Shown piece after piece: positions 14,378-22,377 of a stretch of DNA of 33,080 nt (position 1 is the stretch's first letter; every line of letters starts with the position of its first letter). Below the pieces are notes generated by a model. It was not told the origin of the DNA. It did not search any database and saw nothing but the letters and a program-made list of their open reading frames with translations. The stretch is from Hyphomicrobiales bacterium (GTDB taxonomy: Bacteria > Pseudomonadota > Alphaproteobacteria > Rhizobiales > TMED25): the NCBI GenBank assembly GCA_016780665.1, contig JADHLM010000003.1, forward strand, positions 1 to 33,080, given 5' to 3'. The translations under genes and the position numbers were made by a program.

Positions 14378-15196
14378 ATGCCCATAATAAAGAAATTTGA
14401 TGATATAGAATTTAAATTTGATGATGATGGAATTAAATTTAAAAATCTTATCACTAAAGAAGACTTGGTAGATTCAAGAGTTACATTAGATTACTTTGAA
14501 TTGTCGGCACAAAAAAACTTAATTATTGAAAATAGCGAAAATGATGTTATGTGGATCCAAATATTATCAGGATTAATTAACATTGAAGATACTATTATTG
14601 ATCACAACAAGATCATCTTCATAAAAGGAAATAAAAATATAGACTGTGGTGCAATAGAAGCTTCAAATTTAGTTATTACAAAGATCCTGAATTACAAGGT
14701 TCACGAAAAAAACCCTACTGATAATTTTGAAAAGACCATAAATATAATTAACTGGGGAAATGAGCCTATCTTGAAATCTGAACATGATGATAGAAAAAGA
14801 GTTTATTTACTCTCTGAAACACTGGCTGATACTGATAGCGTTAAAGGAGAATTAATAATCTATCCAAAAGATACTTCTTGCCCAGAACATTACCACGTTG
14901 GTGCTGAACATTATCAATTTCTTACAGAGGGCAATGTTATTGCTGTACTTGATGGGAAAGAGTATGAATTATCAAAATACGATATTTTATATAATTTTGA
15001 AAATGAAAACCATTGGTTTTATACAAAAAATAGTATTTGTGAGTTTGTCGAATTTTTCATTCCTGGTGAAGCAAAGACAATCTGGACTCAAACAACAAAT
15101 GTGTGCACATGGTCACCAATTGGATTGGATATTAATGGGGAAAAACCTTCTAGACATATTGAAAAACATGTCCACGGTGAAGGAAAAAATATTTAA
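14378..15196 (+). CDS. Cupin-domain protein (two cupin-like halves)
   Basis: A 272-residue soluble protein. The second half is a clear cupin: CPEHYHVGAEHYQFLTEGN (168-186) is motif 1, with His171, His173 and Glu177 or His178 as metal ligands, and YNFENENHWFY (205-215) is motif 2 with His212. The first half (30-110) has cupin-like strands but no ligand set. Between them lies INIINWGNEPILKSEHDDRK. This arrangement resembles bicupins such as 3-hydroxyanthranilate- or gentisate-type proteins, but I cannot name a reaction. AGGAG lies 7 bases before the ATG. It is divergent from the rhodopsin operon. Confidence 0.75.
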   Translation: MPIIKKFDDIEFKFDDDGIKFKNLITKEDLVDSRVTLDYFELSAQKNLIIENSENDVMWIQILSGLINIEDTIIDHNKIIFIKGNKNIDCGAIEASNLVITKILNYKVHEKNPTDNFEKTINIINWGNEPILKSEHDDRKRVYLLSETLADTDSVKGELIIYPKDTSCPEHYHVGAEHYQFLTEGNVIAVLDGKEYELSKYDILYNFENENHWFYTKNSICEFVEFFIPGEAKTIWTQTTNVCTWSPIGLDINGEKPSRHIEKHVHGEGKNI

Positions 15197-15233
15197 AAAA
15201 GTGATCCTTCACTTAAACAATCACGTTATGTTG

Positions 15234-15332
15234 TTGTGTGGGTAAGATGAATGTAAGTATAAACCTCATCTTACAAATAAATTTCAACATATCCCTATTA
15301 ATCCCTAAGGTTGATATCACTTACCCGCACAA
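15234..15332. other. Two competing stems in a convergent intergenic gap
   Basis: The gap between two gene ends holds a long-range stem, TTGTGTGGGTAAG (15234-15246) with CTTACCCGCACAA (15320-15332), 13 bp with one G-T pair. A shorter perfect stem, GTAAGATGA (15242-15250) with TCATCTTAC (15266-15274), uses bases 15242-15246 again. The two therefore exclude each other. A further small hairpin, AAGTGA-TCCT-TCACTT, lies just after the bicupin stop. Simple bidirectional termination is the plain reading; no T-run follows. Confidence 0.5.
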
Positions 15333-15334
15333 AA

Positions 15335-15664
15335 CTAACCTACTTTTGTTGCTCCCGTTTCACATCTATAGAGTTTGTTATCTTTTTTTGTGTAAGCTGC
15401 AAGAACAGCTTCTTTTGTATTATCCGGGAAAGCTATAACCATATGCTCTACTAATATATCCTCATTTTCATAGACGCATCTGTGCTGTTCAATTGTAAAG
15501 CTATCGCTGGCAAAAAAACCTTTGATCATACCAAGAGTTTCCTCTCTATTCATTGTTGTGCCAGATTGGTGTCTTATAAATGTATATTCTTCATGAATAT
15601 AACTACTAAATTTATCAAAATCCCTATTAGCTCTGGCTTCTTTTAGTTCTGGAAAAATATTCAT
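15335..15664 (-). CDS. SnoaL/NTF2-like small protein
   Basis: A 109-residue protein read from the ATG at 15664, chosen because GAGAGGA lies 8 bases before it; an upstream ATG at 15775 would add 37 residues rich in Phe, Tyr and Ile with no family match. The sequence begins with a helix, FPELKEARANRDFDKFSSYI, then HEEYTFIRHQSG, TTMNREETLGMIKGFF, and a C-terminal sheet (ILVEHMVIAF, KEAVLAAYTKKD), the order of an NTF2-like cone fold (DUF4440/SnoaL). No catalytic role can be assigned. It is divergent from the aminotransferase gene. Confidence 0.7.
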   Translation of the reverse strand: MNIFPELKEARANRDFDKFSSYIHEEYTFIRHQSGTTMNREETLGMIKGFFASDSFTIEQHRCVYENEDILVEHMVIAFPDNTKEAVLAAYTKKDNKLYRCETGATKVG

Positions 15665-15750
15665 TAACTCAATCCTCTCATGATTATCATTGATTCTTAG
15701 GAAGATTATAACATAAGATGTTTCAGTAAAATAAAATTTTAAATTTAAAT

Positions 15751-17121
15751 ATGTATAGAAATAAATTGCCTTCATTAGATAAAGAAAATTTTATCCACCC
15801 TTTAACCCACCTTGCGAAGTTTGATAGAGGTGAGATACCAGCAAGGATTATGAAGTCTGCGAAGGGTGTAAAAATAAAAGACTTTGATGATAAAGAATAT
15901 ATAGATGCCTTCTCTGGGTTGTATTGTGTCAATGTTGGATATGGCTGCACTGAGATTATTGATGCAATAAAAAAACAGGCGGAAAATTTAGCTTACTATC
16001 ATGCATACTATGGGAATGGTACTGAAGCATCTATTAAATTATCTAATGTGGTTGTAAATTTAGCCCCAAAAAACATGAGTAAGATATATTTTGGATTAAC
16101 GGGTTCAGATGCAAACGAAACTAATATTAAATTGCTATGGCATTACAACAATTTGATAGGAAAACCTGAGAAGAAAAAAATTATTTCAAGAAATGGATCC
16201 TATCATGGCTCGGGGATAATTACTGGTAGTTTGACTGGACTTAAAAACTACCATAAAAACTTTGACCTTCCATTGAACAATTTCTTACATACTGAAGAAG
16301 CTAACTACTTTCATAGGAGTAATTTAGATCAAAGCGAGGAAGAATTCTCAAAATATTGTGCTGATAAATTAGAAGATACAATACTAATAGAAGGTCCAGA
16401 AACAATTGCAGGATTTATTGCAGAACCTGTAATGGGAAATGGCGGCTTAGTTCCACCACCAAAAGATTATTGGAGTAACGTATGTAAGGTACTCAAAAAA
16501 TATAATATTTTATTTATTGCAGATGAGGTTATCACAGGTTTTGGAAGACTCGGTGAGATGTTTGGCAGTGATTATTATGGCATCAAAGCAGATTTAATAA
16601 CTGTTGCAAAGGGTATTACGTCTGCCTATGCTCCGTTATCTGGTTCTATTATCTCAGATGAGATTTACGATGTTATAAGAGATGGGACAGATAAGAATGG
16701 TGTATTTACTCACGGATCCACATACTCGGCACACCCAATTTCATGCGCAGCTGCAGTAGCAAACTTAAATTTTATTAATAAAAATAATCTAATTAATAAA
16801 GGTTCAGAAATTGCAAAATATTTCAATATGAAACTGAAAGAGACATTTATTGATCATCCAAATGTGGGTGATATCAGATACGAGGGACTCCTATCAGCTA
16901 TTGAGTTGGTAAAAGAGAAAAAAAATAGACTCTACTTCAAAAATCAAGGGGCTTTGGCTCAAGAGATTGTTTCCAAAATGGCAGTTAATGGTATTCTCGC
17001 AAGAGCAATGCCGTCCGGAGACACTATTGGATTTGCACCTGCTTTTTGTTTATCCAAAAAAGATGCTGATATAATCATTGATTGCACATCAAAGAGTATT
17101 AATCAGGTTATAAACCACTAA
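15751..17121 (+). CDS. Class III (omega) aminotransferase, PLP-dependent
   Basis: A 456-residue aminotransferase transferring an amino group, usually from an omega-amine or amino acid to pyruvate or a similar acceptor. Seen: the phosphate-binding turn GLTGSDANET (115-124), SYHGSG (150-155), ADEVITGFGR (257-266) with Asp258 for the PLP ring nitrogen, and the Schiff-base lysine 287 in TVAKGITS. EGPETIAGFIAEPVMGNGG (214-232) is typical of the beta-alanine/taurine/putrescine-pyruvate group. The exact amine is unclear. The gene runs toward the GctB-like gene and overlaps its 3' end by 14 bp, tail to tail. No strong ribosome binding site is visible. Confidence 0.92.
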   Translation: MYRNKLPSLDKENFIHPLTHLAKFDRGEIPARIMKSAKGVKIKDFDDKEYIDAFSGLYCVNVGYGCTEIIDAIKKQAENLAYYHAYYGNGTEASIKLSNVVVNLAPKNMSKIYFGLTGSDANETNIKLLWHYNNLIGKPEKKKIISRNGSYHGSGIITGSLTGLKNYHKNFDLPLNNFLHTEEANYFHRSNLDQSEEEFSKYCADKLEDTILIEGPETIAGFIAEPVMGNGGLVPPPKDYWSNVCKVLKKYNILFIADEVITGFGRLGEMFGSDYYGIKADLITVAKGITSAYAPLSGSIISDEIYDVIRDGTDKNGVFTHGSTYSAHPISCAAAVANLNFINKNNLINKGSEIAKYFNMKLKETFIDHPNVGDIRYEGLLSAIELVKEKKNRLYFKNQGALAQEIVSKMAVNGILARAMPSGDTIGFAPAFCLSKKDADIIIDCTSKSINQVINH

Positions 17122-17848
17122 TACTATGAACTTTGCTCAAGATATCTTGATCAATTTTTATCCTCTTATTGTTTACTGATAACTTCCACGGTATCCCTTC
17201 AACAGCTTCTTCAAAAGTGAAATCATCTAGAATACTATCTAAATTCCAACCACTTGGAGACATGACAAATTTAGCTTTGTCTGTAATTAAAATTGAAGGG
17301 CCTTTACCTAACTGATATTTAACTCTCAATTTATCAAATGCTGCTCCAGAGCCAGGACTTGTTATAAAATCAACTTTTTCAACAAATCTTCTTGGATCGT
17401 GGGGCATGAGAATAATTAAATTAGGGATTAAACATGCAATATCATGCGCTCCACCTGAGCCAACCATTCTTACCTTGGGATTTTGATAGCCTCCTATAAC
17501 TGTTGAGTTTAAATTACCAAAAATGTCTATTTGAGCGGCCGAGAGTAGTCCAACATCAATTCTACCAGCTTGTAGATCAGAAAAAACAGAGAAACTATCT
17601 GTGATCATATCTGATCCATGGGCTATTGATGGACTGCCTGTGGAATAAGATTTTGTTTTTGGCATTGCGCCAATAGCCCCAGACTCATAAATTAAATTTA
17701 TATTGGGTTCAATTGTATCCTTAGCAAGGCATGCAGTATCTGATGGAATTCCTATACCCACAAAACATGATCGGTATCCTTTTAATTCCATTGCTGCAAT
17801 CATGGCGATCCTTTTATCGGGGTTAATTTCTCTGTGGTTAACTTTCAT
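17108..17848 (-). CDS. CoA-transferase beta subunit, GctB-like
   Basis: A 246-residue class I CoA-transferase subunit. LIYESGAIG holds Glu55, at the position of the catalytic glutamate (Glu54) of glutaconate CoA-transferase GctB. Shared blocks with GctB are AAQIDIFGNLNSTVIGGY (103-120), KVRMVGSGGAHDIA (124-137), and HDPRRFVEKVDFITSPG (150-166). The glutamate argues for a true transferase; IpdB-type ring hydrolases, as I recall them, lack the ESG sequence. Its start overlaps the alpha subunit's end by 11 bp. Last gene of a five-gene operon. The acid it activates is unknown. Confidence 0.87.
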   Translation of the reverse strand: MKVNHREINPDKRIAMIAAMELKGYRSCFVGIGIPSDTACLAKDTIEPNINLIYESGAIGAMPKTKSYSTGSPSIAHGSDMITDSFSVFSDLQAGRIDVGLLSAAQIDIFGNLNSTVIGGYQNPKVRMVGSGGAHDIACLIPNLIILMPHDPRRFVEKVDFITSPGSGAAFDKLRVKYQLGKGPSILITDKAKFVMSPSGWNLDSILDDFTFEEAVEGIPWKLSVNNKRIKIDQDILSKVHSISGL

Positions 17849-18731
17849 CCAATGCTCCGCATAAACCCTTTTCTAGGGACAACCTATTTTCTTTCCCTAT
17901 CTTTTCCATATATAATTCGATATTATCTACGTTAATTACCCATTCACTAAGATAGCGCTCTAGTTCTGACTCATTTCTTGAGACAGAGTCATAAGATATA
18001 TAATGCTGGTCATCTCTTGAGTAAAAACCTGATACATAAGATGGATATGCACCCCATGGAAGCTCAACAATATTTGTAACCCTGTGAGATGGAATAATTG
18101 TTTTTTCAGGAGAGTCTTTTATTTCTATATTATCTATAATTCTTTCAACACTTACTATAATACGATCCGACGCTAATGCCCCCTCAACAGTGTCCCCGTC
18201 AATACCCCACATCTGAACATTTCCATATTTATCAGCCTGTTGCGCATGAATTAATGACACATCCGGTTTCAATGAAGGAATAGCTGTATATTCTTGACCC
18301 GTGTATGGAGAAATAATTTTTTTTATAAATTGGATATTTTCTGGCAAATTACCAATTTGTAGTATTTTTGAGGGTATAAAATCAATACCCATCCGAGCGG
18401 CATGTAACCTCATGATTATTGACTGATTTGTCCATTCTTCAATTTCAATCGTTTTAGATTTATATGCTCTATTAAAAGAATGAGAAAGCCCGACTGTTGG
18501 ATTCCCAATATAACCAAAAATAACTTTTTTTATTATGCCTGAAGCTATTAATTGATCAAACAAAATATCAGCACCAGACCTGCAAATAGACAAATTATTT
18601 ATATTCTGCCTTATAAGTTCGTGTGCTAAATAAAATGGTATTAAATGACCAAAACCACCAATAAATATTAAATCATCAGATGAAACATTATTTTTAATAG
18701 CATCATGTAAGTTTGATAACTTTTCAATCAT
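17838..18731 (-). CDS. CoA-transferase alpha subunit, GctA-like
   Basis: A 297-residue partner of the GctB-like subunit. It has the N-terminal glycine-rich block LIFIGGFGHLIPFYLAHELI (21-40), a central IIMRLHAARMGIDFIPS (105-121), and DVSLIHAQQADKYGNVQMWG (157-176), which matches the x-D-V-A-I-I-H-x-Q-x-A-D-x-x-G-N-x-x-x-x-G pattern of alpha subunits including GctA and IpdA. Length is near GctA (about 320). It lies 10 bp after the CaiB-like gene. Together the two subunits should move CoA from a donor acyl-CoA to a carboxylic acid. Confidence 0.85.
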   Translation of the reverse strand: MIEKLSNLHDAIKNNVSSDDLIFIGGFGHLIPFYLAHELIRQNINNLSICRSGADILFDQLIASGIIKKVIFGYIGNPTVGLSHSFNRAYKSKTIEIEEWTNQSIIMRLHAARMGIDFIPSKILQIGNLPENIQFIKKIISPYTGQEYTAIPSLKPDVSLIHAQQADKYGNVQMWGIDGDTVEGALASDRIIVSVERIIDNIEIKDSPEKTIIPSHRVTNIVELPWGAYPSYVSGFYSRDDQHYISYDSVSRNESELERYLSEWVINVDNIELYMEKIGKENRLSLEKGLCGALDES

Positions 18732-18741
18732 GATTTAATTG

Positions 18742-19941
18742 CTAAATAACTTCTGCTTTTGCAAGTGCCTCAATTTGATCATTATCGTAACCTATTGATT
18801 GCAGAATTTCTCTATTATCCTCGCCGAGCAGCGGTGGAGCCTTATTGATTGTCGCTGGTGTATCAGAAAACCTATATGGAACACCCAACATTTTTAAAAC
18901 TCCAGCTTCTGAATGATTTACACTCACGACCATATCATTTGATATAGTCTGTTCGTCAGAGAGTGCATTCTCAACGGAGTTCACAGCACTTGCAGGAATG
19001 TTAGAACCCAATAATTTCTCTAACCATTCATCTACTTTTTTTGTGCTAATTACATCTTGTATTTCCTTATCAATAATACTTCGATTTATAACCCGGTCAG
19101 CATTTTTTATAAATCTTTTGTCTTTTGCCCAATCATCTCTTCCAAGACAGGATGCAAATTTAGCAAATTGTATATCATTGCCTACTGCAATTGCAATACT
19201 ACCATCTATGGCATCAAATGTTCTATATGGAACAATATTTGGATGACCATTTCCAAATCTTCGAGCTGGTTTTCCGCTGACAAGATGATTTGCAGCAACA
19301 TTAACAAGCATTGAGATACTTGTGGTATAAAGACTTGTTTCAACTTTCTGTCCCTTACCAGATATGTTCCTTGAGTTTAATGCCCCTAGAATAGCAATTG
19401 TAGCATTCATACCGGTACAGACATCCACTAATGCGACACCAACTTTCATTGGATCACCATTTTCTTCCCCCGTGATGCTCATCAAACCGCTCTCTGCTTG
19501 AAGAAGAAAATCATAACCCGGTCTTTTGCCGCGAGGTCCTCTTCCCCCGTAACCAGTAATTTGACAATGAACTAGTTGAGGAGCCTCTTTTTTGCGCCAC
19601 TCATCTGTGATTCCATAGTTATCCATTGTTCCAAATTTAAAATTCTCAATCAAAACATCAGAGTTCTTTAGTAGTTTTTTGAGTATTTTTATGCCTTCTT
19701 CAGATTTAAGATTAAGGGTAACACTTTTTTTATTTCTGTTAATTCCAAGAAAATATGCTGCCTCACTTCCAGCAAATGGGGGTCCCCAGGATCTTGTATC
19801 ATCACCTTTTCCAGGTTGTTCAATTTTAATAATCTCTGCACCCATATCTCCGAGATTCATGGTGCAAAATGGACCAGCTAAAATTCTACTTAAATCAAGA
19901 ACCCTGATACCACTTAGTGGTCCATTTTTATTTTCACTCAT
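18742..19941 (-). CDS. CaiB/BaiF-type (class III) CoA-transferase
   Basis: A 399-residue class III CoA-transferase, full length. It opens GIRVLDLSRILAGPFCTMNL, continues with GAEIIKIEQPGKGDDTRSWG (35-54) and FLGINRNKKSVTLNLK (64-79), and has the catalytic aspartate at 173 in VALVDVCTGMNA. All are family hallmarks. Members act on carnitine, oxalate, mesaconate, aryl-propionates, bile acids and others, so the substrate stays open. Two CoA-transferases of different classes in one operon is notable. It starts 17 bp after the crotonase gene ends. Confidence 0.92.
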   Translation of the reverse strand: MSENKNGPLSGIRVLDLSRILAGPFCTMNLGDMGAEIIKIEQPGKGDDTRSWGPPFAGSEAAYFLGINRNKKSVTLNLKSEEGIKILKKLLKNSDVLIENFKFGTMDNYGITDEWRKKEAPQLVHCQITGYGGRGPRGKRPGYDFLLQAESGLMSITGEENGDPMKVGVALVDVCTGMNATIAILGALNSRNISGKGQKVETSLYTTSISMLVNVAANHLVSGKPARRFGNGHPNIVPYRTFDAIDGSIAIAVGNDIQFAKFASCLGRDDWAKDKRFIKNADRVINRSIIDKEIQDVISTKKVDEWLEKLLGSNIPASAVNSVENALSDEQTISNDMVVSVNHSEAGVLKMLGVPYRFSDTPATINKAPPLLGEDNREILQSIGYDNDQIEALAKAEVI

Positions 19942-19958
19942 ACCAATTGACCATAGCT

Positions 19959-20825
19959 TTATCTTGGTCTTTCATTTTCATCATTAGCAAGACCATCGAG
20001 ATATGATTCAACATTTTCTCTTCTTCTTTCACGGAACTGCTGGAAATTTGGTTTTCTCTTTTCAAGAAAAGCATTCATCCCTTCAAGTGACTCTTCTGAT
20101 CCCCATACGTGTGCTAGAAGCTCCATACCATGTTGCCAACTTGCATATAAAGTATCGGAGTCATGGTTAAGTGATTTTTTGGTTTGTCTAATTGTTTGTC
20201 CGCTTCGTTCTATTAATCCTTCAGCCCACTTTTGTGTTTCTTCTTCTAATTTAGCTTTTGGAACAACTCTGTTAATCAAACCGATGCTTACTGCTTCCTC
20301 TGCTGTAAATCTTCTGGCCATAAAAATCATTTCTTTAGCAAGTCTTGAACCAATTAATTGAGGCAAATATTGGGTAGCACCAACTGTTGGACATGCTCCA
20401 ACTACAGCACCACTTTGTCCAAATACAGCATCATCTGCAGCAATAACCAAATCGCACCATAATGCCAATTCATGACCACCACCCATGCAATACCCATGAA
20501 CTGAAGCGATGACAGGAATGGGAACACCTCTTATTGCCATTGCAAGAGCAAGCATTCTATCATTCCAATGTGCTGCATTTTCCCAATCTAATCTCATCAT
20601 TGCATGAAAATCACCGCCAGCCGAAAAAGCTTTATCACCAACTCCATTAATCACAATGCAGACTATTGATGGATCATTTCTTGTGGATAGAACTGCATCC
20701 GTTAGTTCGTCTAGTGTTTGTTCTCTGAAGGCATTCCTAACTTCAGGTCTATTTATTGATATCCATGCTACTTTATTTTTTATTTCAAATAAAATTTCCT
20801 TATACTTACCGCCAGCTTTTGACAT
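19959..20825 (-). CDS. Crotonase-family enzyme, BadI/MenB-like
   Basis: A 288-residue enoyl-CoA hydratase/isomerase-superfamily protein. The two oxyanion-hole segments are AFSAGGDFHAM (66-76) and GYCMGGGHELAL (111-122). NKVAWISINRPEVRNAFREQ (17-36) and the C-terminal SLEGMNAFLEKRKPNFQQFR resemble BadI, the 2-ketocyclohexanecarboxyl-CoA ring-opening hydrolase, and MenB, which share the N-A-F-R and F-L-E-K-R-x-P-x-F endings. This suggests Claisen-type or ring-cleaving chemistry, but plain hydratase activity is possible. It is the second gene of the operon, 45 bp after the epimerase-like gene. Confidence 0.85.
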   Translation of the reverse strand: MSKAGGKYKEILFEIKNKVAWISINRPEVRNAFREQTLDELTDAVLSTRNDPSIVCIVINGVGDKAFSAGGDFHAMMRLDWENAAHWNDRMLALAMAIRGVPIPVIASVHGYCMGGGHELALWCDLVIAADDAVFGQSGAVVGACPTVGATQYLPQLIGSRLAKEMIFMARRFTAEEAVSIGLINRVVPKAKLEEETQKWAEGLIERSGQTIRQTKKSLNHDSDTLYASWQHGMELLAHVWGSEESLEGMNAFLEKRKPNFQQFRERRRENVESYLDGLANDENERPR

Positions 20826-20870
20826 TCTTTACCTCTGTTTATTAATATTTTTTTCGAGTTTAAGTTATCA

Positions 20871-21269
20871 TCATTTTTCATTTTCTTCAACCTCAATCAG
20901 GGCACCTGAAAGCTCATTTGGATGAATAAAATATAAATTTCTCCCATGATACCCTGATGTTGGCTCTGCTGTAAGGTTCAAACCACTTTTTTTATGCTTG
21001 TCGTATTCACTATTAACATCGTTAACGGATACACAGTAATGATGAAGACCACCTTTTGGATTTTTCTCTAAGAACTTTGTAATTGGAGATTTATCGTTTA
21101 ATGGCTCCATTAGTTCAATTTTTAAGTTTTCAAATGAAATTACTGCCATCTTTATATTTTGCTTTTCAATAATCATTATCTCAGATATCGGAACATTGAA
21201 TAATTTTTTGTATGCTAAAATAGCTTTATCAATGTTTGGTACTGCATGTGCGATGTGATCAATATTCAT
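20871..21269 (-). CDS. Methylmalonyl-CoA epimerase-like VOC protein
   Basis: A 132-residue glyoxalase-fold (VOC) protein. Metal ligands of methylmalonyl-CoA epimerase are in place: His5 in IDHIAHAV, Glu54 in KIELMEPL, His76 in GGLHHYCVSV and Glu126 in GALIEVEE. SPITKFLEKNPKGGLHHY is close to the epimerase consensus. I chose the second ATG (21269), since family members start just before the D-H-I-A motif; an ATG at 21287 would add six residues. First gene of the leftward CoA operon. Epimerising methylmalonyl-CoA or another 2-methyl acyl-CoA would fit a pathway that ends in propionyl-CoA. Confidence 0.85.
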   Translation of the reverse strand: MNIDHIAHAVPNIDKAILAYKKLFNVPISEIMIIEKQNIKMAVISFENLKIELMEPLNDKSPITKFLEKNPKGGLHHYCVSVNDVNSEYDKHKKSGLNLTAEPTSGYHGRNLYFIHPNELSGALIEVEENEK

Positions 21270-21430
21270 ATTTTTATTCCATATCAAATGTATTTTTCAA
21301 AAAAATTATCGAAGTCTTTCAAAGAAATTATAAAACTATTCTATATATGAATGAAAAAAAATCTATGTATTCTCAAAAAATTTTTGTAATGTATTTGTGA
21401 TATAAAACACATTAAATTATGAGGTCATAA

Positions 21431-22351
21431 ATGTTTAACCCCTTCAGTCAACCATCCTTAATTAAAGCAGAAGTTTTTGCTTCATTGCCTGAAAAATATA
21501 GAAATCTAGGCACAACAGATTGGTCCAATCCAAACAGGCAGGGCGCAAAAGTTGAGCAGTTCTTAGAAGGACCTTCTTTTGATAGAAATGGTAACCTTTA
21601 TGTTACTGATATCCCATATGGAAGAATATTTAAAATTGATACGTCCGGTAATTGGGATCTGGTTTGCGAATATGATGGATGGCCAAATGGTCTAAAATTT
21701 CATAAGGACGGAAGAGCCTTTATCGCATGTTACAAACAAGGCTTGATGGTTTTGGATGTCAATACAGGGAAAATTGAGCCTATTATTGAAACAATGTATT
21801 CAGAGGGGTTCAAAGGTTTGAATGACCTTCACTTCAATAATGAAGGAGATTTGTTTTTCACAGATCAAGGTCAAACGGGCATCATCGATTGGAGTGGCAG
21901 AGTATTTAAATACTCAAAGGATGGAGAACTTCAAAGATTAGTTACAAACGCACCCAGTCCGAATGGGATTACTCTAAATAATGCAGAAAATCAGGTCTAT
22001 GTGGCGGTAACAAGATCTCAACAAATTTGGCGTCTTCCACTCATGAAGGATAAGAGTATAAGTAAAAGTGGCGTTGCAATCCAACTTTCTGGTGGGCATG
22101 CAGGTCCAGATGGAATTGAAATGGACTCAGAAGATGGACTGATTGTATGTCACTTGGGCGTTGGTGTTTGGAGATTTGATAATAATTGTCTTCCAACTCA
22201 TCTTGTTTATACAGATGAGCATAGTTTGATGACAAATATTGCATTCGGTGGTCCTGAAAGAAAAACACTATATATTACAGACTCAATGAATGGAAGAATC
22301 ATGAGAGCTGAAATGCCCGTAGCTGGTAAAGTATTATACGGATTATCATAA
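21431..22351 (+). CDS. SMP-30/gluconolactonase family lactonase
   Basis: A 306-residue six-bladed beta-propeller hydrolase. Metal-binding residues of the family are visible: Glu46 in FLEGPSFD, Asn131 in GLNDLHF, Asn178 in SPNGITL and Asp227 in GPDGIEMD. These proteins open lactone rings of sugars or other acids; no signal peptide is seen, so it is cytoplasmic. A GAGGT site lies 5 bases before the ATG. It is divergent from the CoA operon across a 161-bp gap and is followed after 26 bp by the M24-family gene, so the two probably form one unit. Confidence 0.88.
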   Translation: MFNPFSQPSLIKAEVFASLPEKYRNLGTTDWSNPNRQGAKVEQFLEGPSFDRNGNLYVTDIPYGRIFKIDTSGNWDLVCEYDGWPNGLKFHKDGRAFIACYKQGLMVLDVNTGKIEPIIETMYSEGFKGLNDLHFNNEGDLFFTDQGQTGIIDWSGRVFKYSKDGELQRLVTNAPSPNGITLNNAENQVYVAVTRSQQIWRLPLMKDKSISKSGVAIQLSGGHAGPDGIEMDSEDGLIVCHLGVGVWRFDNNCLPTHLVYTDEHSLMTNIAFGGPERKTLYITDSMNGRIMRAEMPVAGKVLYGLS

Positions 22352-22377
22352 TTAAAAATTTAAAAGGGGATTTGATA

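Noticed and set aside
14898..15245. 115-codon ORF overlapping the bicupin in another frame
   Set aside because: The bicupin frame carries the metal ligands; this frame has no recognisable feature and ends in the intergenic stems.
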